NCBI GenBank assembly: GCA_025453655.1
Contig: JALOPX010000019.1
Span: 1-35,715, forward strand
DNA: 35,715 nucleotides
Direction of reading: 5' to 3'
From: Candidatus Krumholzibacteriia bacterium
Lineage (GTDB): Bacteria > Krumholzibacteriota > Krumholzibacteriia > Krumholzibacteriales > Krumholzibacteriaceae
Each line of letters opens with the position of its first letter. Within the stretch, counting starts at the first letter, position 1. Below, one piece after another: positions 32,325 through 35,715 of the stretch. The position numbers and the translations under genes are program-made. The notes under the pieces were generated by a model that was not told the DNA's origin, searched no databases, and saw nothing but the letters and a program-made list of their open reading frames with translations.

Positions 32325-33542
32325 TCACCCCCCCTTCCTGAACCCGGTCCCGAGAAGGAGGGCGCCGGGAACGAGGGAGGCCAGCCCGATAACCGCAAGC
32401 ACGAGAATATTCCTCGAAATGTCGGACGTTCCCGCCCCGAAGACCATTATTTTTTTGAACCCGTCGTTCGCCCAGTAAACAGGGGAGAATTTCCCGATCC
32501 TCTGCATCGTCTCGCCGAACATGTCGAAGGAGAGCATGCTCCCCCCGAGCATCGCGAGAACGATGATCACGACCGGGGCGATGGCGTCCGCCGCCCTCTC
32601 GCGCCTCACGATACCGAAGAGAAGGGTCATGATCCCGGTGCACATCAGGATCGACGCCGCCGTGTGCGCGGCGAGGGCCGCCGGATCGCCGAGATCCATG
32701 CTGAAGGCGAATTTGCCGACGACGAGCAGGAGCAGGCACGCTATCGCCGTCACCGCGTAAACGGAGAGAACCTTGCCGGCGACGACATGCCCCGTCCCGA
32801 TCGGCGAGCAAAGGGCCCTCGCGAGGGTGCCCGCGCGCTTTTCCCTCACGATGTCGTTCAGCATGATGTTGCTCGTGAAGAGAAGGCCGAGCATCAGGCT
32901 GCCCGACATCACGTACGAGAAGATGTTGAAGCCTGAGCTGCCCGCGTTCCCTCCCGCCCGCGCCGTGTCCGCCGCGGTCTCCGAGCCGAGCGTGACGAGG
33001 GAATCGCCGATGTACCCTTCGACCTGTGTGAACGGGATCTTCGCCTCGTCCAGAAGGACCTGCATGTCGCCGAGCGCCGGCCATTTGTCGGCCGACAGCA
33101 TCGATCTTGTTTTTTTGAGCGGCTCCGCCTCCTCCGCGATAATAGGGTTGAAGCTCTCGGAGGGGTTTTTAATGAGCTTGAGCGCCGTTTGTCTGCGGTC
33201 GAGAAGATCGTTCGTGAAGCCGCGCGGGATGACGAGAAGCGCCGAGGCCTTCCCTTCGGCCATCAGATCGAAGCCATCGATGCTGTCGACCGGTACGAGC
33301 TCGAACATCTCGGCGAGTTTCCCCTGCTCGAACCCCTGCCTGACGAACCGCCCCCCGAGCCCCCTGTCGGCGTCGAAGACCAGCAGCCTGATCTTCGTCA
33401 TTTCGACCTTCCCCGACCTGCCGAAAACCCCGCCGATGACAAGAGTCATGACGAGCGGGATCGCCAGCATGAGAAGGATCGACAGCGGGCTCTTGAGCCT
33501 TCTTCGAAGATCGTTGGCAAAAATGATGAGCACCCGTTTCAT
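32325..33542 (-). CDS. ABC-2 type transporter permease
   Basis: 405 residues from ATG 33542, four bases after the ATPase stop. N-terminal helix (about 20-42), extracytoplasmic domain (about 45-215), then a six-helix membrane region: FNIFSYVMSGSLMLGLLFTSNIMLNDIVREKRAGTLARALCSPIGTGHVVAGKVLS carries the same coupling motif as its partner. Two different permeases with one ATPase make a heteromeric exporter, the usual YbhFSR-like arrangement, although the pair could also be two alternative permeases. Confidence 0.93.
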   Translation of the reverse strand: MKRVLIIFANDLRRRLKSPLSILLMLAIPLVMTLVIGGVFGRSGKVEMTKIRLLVFDADRGLGGRFVRQGFEQGKLAEMFELVPVDSIDGFDLMAEGKASALLVIPRGFTNDLLDRRQTALKLIKNPSESFNPIIAEEAEPLKKTRSMLSADKWPALGDMQVLLDEAKIPFTQVEGYIGDSLVTLGSETAADTARAGGNAGSSGFNIFSYVMSGSLMLGLLFTSNIMLNDIVREKRAGTLARALCSPIGTGHVVAGKVLSVYAVTAIACLLLLVVGKFAFSMDLGDPAALAAHTAASILMCTGIMTLLFGIVRRERAADAIAPVVIIVLAMLGGSMLSFDMFGETMQRIGKFSPVYWANDGFKKIMVFGAGTSDISRNILVLAVIGLASLVPGALLLGTGFRKGG

Positions 33543-33546
33543 CCGT

Positions 33547-34464
33547 CTAGTCCCTGAGTTCCTTCCCGGTCAGCTTCAGGAAAACCCCCTGGAGGTTCGG
33601 TTCGCTTATCGCCACGGTATCGACGCGAAGTCCCGACGAGAAGAAGCCGCTCAGCATGGAGCCGACCGCGCCGTGATCGCGCACGACCAGCCTCGCCGTC
33701 CCGTCGGCGATCCTGTCGATCCTCGTCCCTTCCGGGAGCGCGGGGAAGGCGTCGGCCCTGAAATCGCCGGTGATCGTGACGATATCCTCCTCGCCGACCA
33801 GCTTGACGAGCTCGGCCAGGGTCCCTTCGGCGTGGATCCTCCCCTGGTCGATGATGGCGATCCGTTTGCAGAGGCTTTCCGCCTCCTCGAGGTAGTGCGT
33901 CGTGTATATTACCGTCGTCCCCGATTCGGCTTCCTTCCTTACGATATCGAGGATCCTGATGCGGGCCTGAGGATCGATCCCGAGGGTCGGTTCGTCGAGA
34001 AGGATGATCTGCGGCCTGTGAATGAGGCCGGCGCAGAGGTTGATCCGCCTCTTCATCCCGCCGGAATATTTCCCGACCGGATCGTCGGCCCTGTCGGAGA
34101 GCTCGACCATATCGAGGACGCGGTCGGTCTCCTCCCGGAGCCTCGCGCCCGAGAGCCCGTAGAGGGAGCCCCAGAAATGGAGGTTCTCCCTCCCCGAAAG
34201 CTCTTCATACAAGGCTATCTCCTGCGGGACGATCCCCATGATCGAGCGCGCCTTCCCGCCGCCCCCCGACATCTCCATCCCCGCGATCGTGATCGTCCCC
34301 GCGTCGGGGCGAAGGAGCCCCGAGAGCATCGATATCGTCGTCGTCTTGCCGGCTCCGTTCGGCCCCAGGAAGCCGAATATCTCGCCCTCCTTCACGCCGA
34401 AAGAGAGCCCGTCAACCGCCTTGACGTTTCCGAAATATTTCCTCAGTCCGTTTACCTCGATCAT
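33547..34464 (-). CDS. ABC transporter ATP-binding protein (multidrug/lipid exporter type)
   Basis: 305 residues from ATG 34464 (CGGAGGG upstream). All nucleotide-binding motifs are intact: Walker A GPNGAGKTT (34-42), Q-loop near VPQE (79-82), signature YSGGM (133-137), Walker B IILLDE (153-158) and switch His190. The C-terminal ~85 residues (from VTITGDFRADAFPAL) are the extra domain common in CcmA/YbhF-like exporters. It hydrolyses ATP to drive the permeases at 31086-32321 and 32325-33542; the three genes form one operon. Confidence 0.95.
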   Translation of the reverse strand: MIEVNGLRKYFGNVKAVDGLSFGVKEGEIFGFLGPNGAGKTTTISMLSGLLRPDAGTITIAGMEMSGGGGKARSIMGIVPQEIALYEELSGRENLHFWGSLYGLSGARLREETDRVLDMVELSDRADDPVGKYSGGMKRRINLCAGLIHRPQIILLDEPTLGIDPQARIRILDIVRKEAESGTTVIYTTHYLEEAESLCKRIAIIDQGRIHAEGTLAELVKLVGEEDIVTITGDFRADAFPALPEGTRIDRIADGTARLVVRDHGAVGSMLSGFFSSGLRVDTVAISEPNLQGVFLKLTGKELRD

Positions 34465-34702
34465 CGGGTCCCTCCGGGGATTTATTGCTGTCCTGAAATA
34501 TGACGATTAATCCGGCCGCATGAAGCCGGTCACGGTCAACCATTCTCATATATTTTTCCGAGATTCAACAGAATATACGGAAGGGGCGGGGAAATGTTGC
34601 CTTTCCCGGCGCGGTACAAACATTCTGCTGCATGGTGGTTGGATTAAGGGCGTCGGGGCATTTTCGTGTGTCTTCTGCCGGAGGCCACCCAACGGCGCCC
34701 CT

Positions 34703-35473
34703 TCAATCCCCGAAGAAGAAGATACCTTGAATGACCGTGTCCTGCCGTCCGGCTTCGAATTTTGTCCAGCCAAGTATATCCCGCGGTGTCTTGATGAGAT
34801 AGCTGTCGCCGCTGTTTACGACCACCGTGATCGGGGTTCCGCTGGTGACATGCCCGACGACCTGCGTCGATTCGATATCGAGGTATAGGTCGAAATCGGC
34901 TTTCGCCACGGTTTGAAGACCCACATAGTAAAAGGGCTGCCTTATCTCTACAACCGCGCCGTCACGGACGGTAAACTTGCGCCTCTGGTTGAAGCAATTA
35001 TCAGTATGTCCGGTCAAGTAGAAGAACCCGTCTCCTGGAAATGAGATGTGGAGCCCGTTTATCCCATATCCCAATGGCTTCAAATTCCCTGGTTCGCCGC
35101 CATAAATTATAAACATCGGGTCCAGGCTGAATCCTGGATGAAAATCCACGGTATACACCGTGTCGGCACCGGCGGCGAGCCTGGTCGTGATGAGACGCCT
35201 CTGAATGTACTCCCCGGTATCCCTGAAATATCCTTCTTCGACGAATTGATCGATGACGGTCGCAAGGGCGCTGTCATATTCGACAGTGATTCCATCCGGA
35301 AAATAATTGACCAAATGGTCGCATCGAACTTTAAGCGCCGTTAATTCTTCAGCCGGCCCCTCGCCTTGCCCGGCAAGAGCGGCCTGCCACGGGACGCACA
35401 ACAAAGCCACTATCGCAGAAAGAAAAATATACCGATGCTTCAACCGCCGAATCGCGCCGTTATTTTGCTTCAT
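34703..35473 (-). CDS. Exported protein of unknown function with SH3-like end
   Basis: 256 residues from ATG 35473 (AGGGAG upstream). Signal peptide: basic MKQNNGAIRRLKHRY, hydrophobic IFLSAIVALLCVPWQAALA, cleavage after ALA. The mature chain begins with a helix (EELTALKVRCDHLVNYFPDG), followed by beta-rich stretches (YTVDFHPGFSLDPMFIIYGG, GLHISFPGDGFFYLTGHTDN, YYVGLQTVAKADFDLYLDIES). It ends with GTPITVVVNSGDSYLIKTPRDILGWTKF, which resembles a bacterial SH3-like fold. The signal peptide and flanks are richer in AT than most of the window. I do not recognise a family. The 238-base gap between 34465 and 34702 holds no gene I can support. Confidence 0.75.
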   Translation of the reverse strand: MKQNNGAIRRLKHRYIFLSAIVALLCVPWQAALAGQGEGPAEELTALKVRCDHLVNYFPDGITVEYDSALATVIDQFVEEGYFRDTGEYIQRRLITTRLAAGADTVYTVDFHPGFSLDPMFIIYGGEPGNLKPLGYGINGLHISFPGDGFFYLTGHTDNCFNQRRKFTVRDGAVVEIRQPFYYVGLQTVAKADFDLYLDIESTQVVGHVTSGTPITVVVNSGDSYLIKTPRDILGWTKFEAGRQDTVIQGIFFFGD

Positions 35474-35521
35474 GGATCTCCCTCTCGATATTTGTCCCCG
35501 AAAAACAGGAAGAGGTTGGAA

Positions 35522-35581
35522 TTATCTCAATAAAACGATCTTTCTGGAACTCTTTTCTTTGCCCGCCGCGAGTCTGCAGAA
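35522..35581 (-). pseudogene. Orphan fragment of a FlgD-like/type A C-terminal sorting domain
   Basis: On the minus strand, 19 codons read FCRLAAGKEKSSRKIVLLR then a stop (TAA at 35522-35524). This matches the last ~19 residues of the sorting tails at 20348 (FYRLQAPGYSRTMKMVVLR) and 20356 (FYRLTAGRERISRKMVLLK). A stop codon stands immediately upstream in frame (35582-35584), so it is a detached piece of a lost surface-protein gene. Confidence 0.75.
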
Positions 35582-35611
35582 TTAATTTCCACCGTCAGAA
35601 ATTAGCAGTAT

Positions 35612-35715
35612 TCAGCGCCCGGTCTTTATCTCCGCCTTCCCGAAGCTTCGCACCCAGTCGGTGAAGAGGGAGATTTCCGCGGCGCTCAGCCCGGGGACGT
35701 TCCCGACCGGCATCT
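35612..35715 (-). CDS. C-terminal end of a possible c-type cytochrome (5' part off window)
   Basis: Minus-strand frame open at the window edge, stop at 35612-35614. The visible 34 residues read MPVGNVPGLSAAEISLFTDW followed by VRSFGKAEIKTGR. An MP-G-V--LS--EI-LF--WV end is common in c-type cytochrome or heme-binding domains, where the Met would be the axial ligand. The CxxCH motif, if any, is outside the window, so the assignment is tentative. Confidence 0.45.
   Translation of the reverse strand, partial: MPVGNVPGLSAAEISLFTDWVRSFGKAEIKTGR

Noticed and set aside
34465-34702. 75-codon minus-strand frame between the ABC transporter and the exported protein
   Set aside because: It overlaps the real gene's end in another frame, has no ribosome site and no recognisable pattern.

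Overview
The window is high-GC bacterial DNA from a diderm organism. Several proteins carry signal peptides or lipoboxes, there is an outer-membrane barrel candidate, and two large secreted proteins end in a PNPFNP...VVWDGR...RKMVLL(R/K) FlgD-like/type A C-terminal sorting domain. That domain, the LVIVD and SbsA-type Ig-like architectures, and a duplicated Cys-containing module of a kind I associate with Eisenbacteria or Krumholzibacteria-like lineages suggest a candidate phylum near the FCB group. This placement is an inference; no rRNA or other marker gene is present.

Left block (1-8409, minus strand): a compact six-gene operon read right to left from a near-consensus sigma-70 promoter (8443-8472). 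It encodes a PAAR tip protein, a 1269-residue protein with an OmpA-like/peptidoglycan-binding-like N-terminus and a metzincin-like HExxHxxGxxD site, a beta-propeller probable lipoprotein, a DcrB/DUF1795-like protein (the EagR chaperone fold), a protein sharing the PAAR protein's C-terminal module, and a LysM protein running off the edge. This looks like the cargo and adaptor section of a contractile injection apparatus (type VI secretion or eCIS-like). No sheath, tube, VgrG or baseplate gene is in view. It is the best candidate for an undescribed system.

Accessory stretch (8488-12432): a 5'-truncated mazF remnant, a PD40/WD40-like propeller gene broken by an exact 70-bp tandem duplication, a lower-GC GNAT acetyltransferase flanked by complementary GTTATAC/GTATAAC sites like an integron cassette, an unknown secreted protein and a CPBP membrane protease. 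It reads as a region of gene gain and decay.

Middle block (12644-25202): a secreted class C beta-lactamase-like serine hydrolase, a GH46 chitosanase with a lipobox, a PknB-type Ser/Thr kinase with a DFD instead of DFG motif, a 14-repeat LVIVD secreted protein, a convergent SbsA-Ig protein, and a retropepsin-like protease with a PDZ domain.

Right block (25215-34464, minus strand): WD40 plus CsgG-like protein, outer-membrane barrel candidate, PP2C phosphatase, DUF4412-like periplasmic protein, an unknown exported protein and a YkgJ-type Cys-cluster protein; then an MtfA-like peptidase with a three-gene ABC-2 exporter. The PP2C probably opposes the PknB-type kinase: the kinase gene and the operon holding the PP2C gene have very similar predicted promoters. 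The right edge holds an unknown exported protein, an orphan fragment of the C-terminal sorting domain, and the end of a possible c-type cytochrome gene. No tRNA, rRNA, CRISPR array or complete insertion sequence was seen, and no gene-free stretch exceeds 300 bases.
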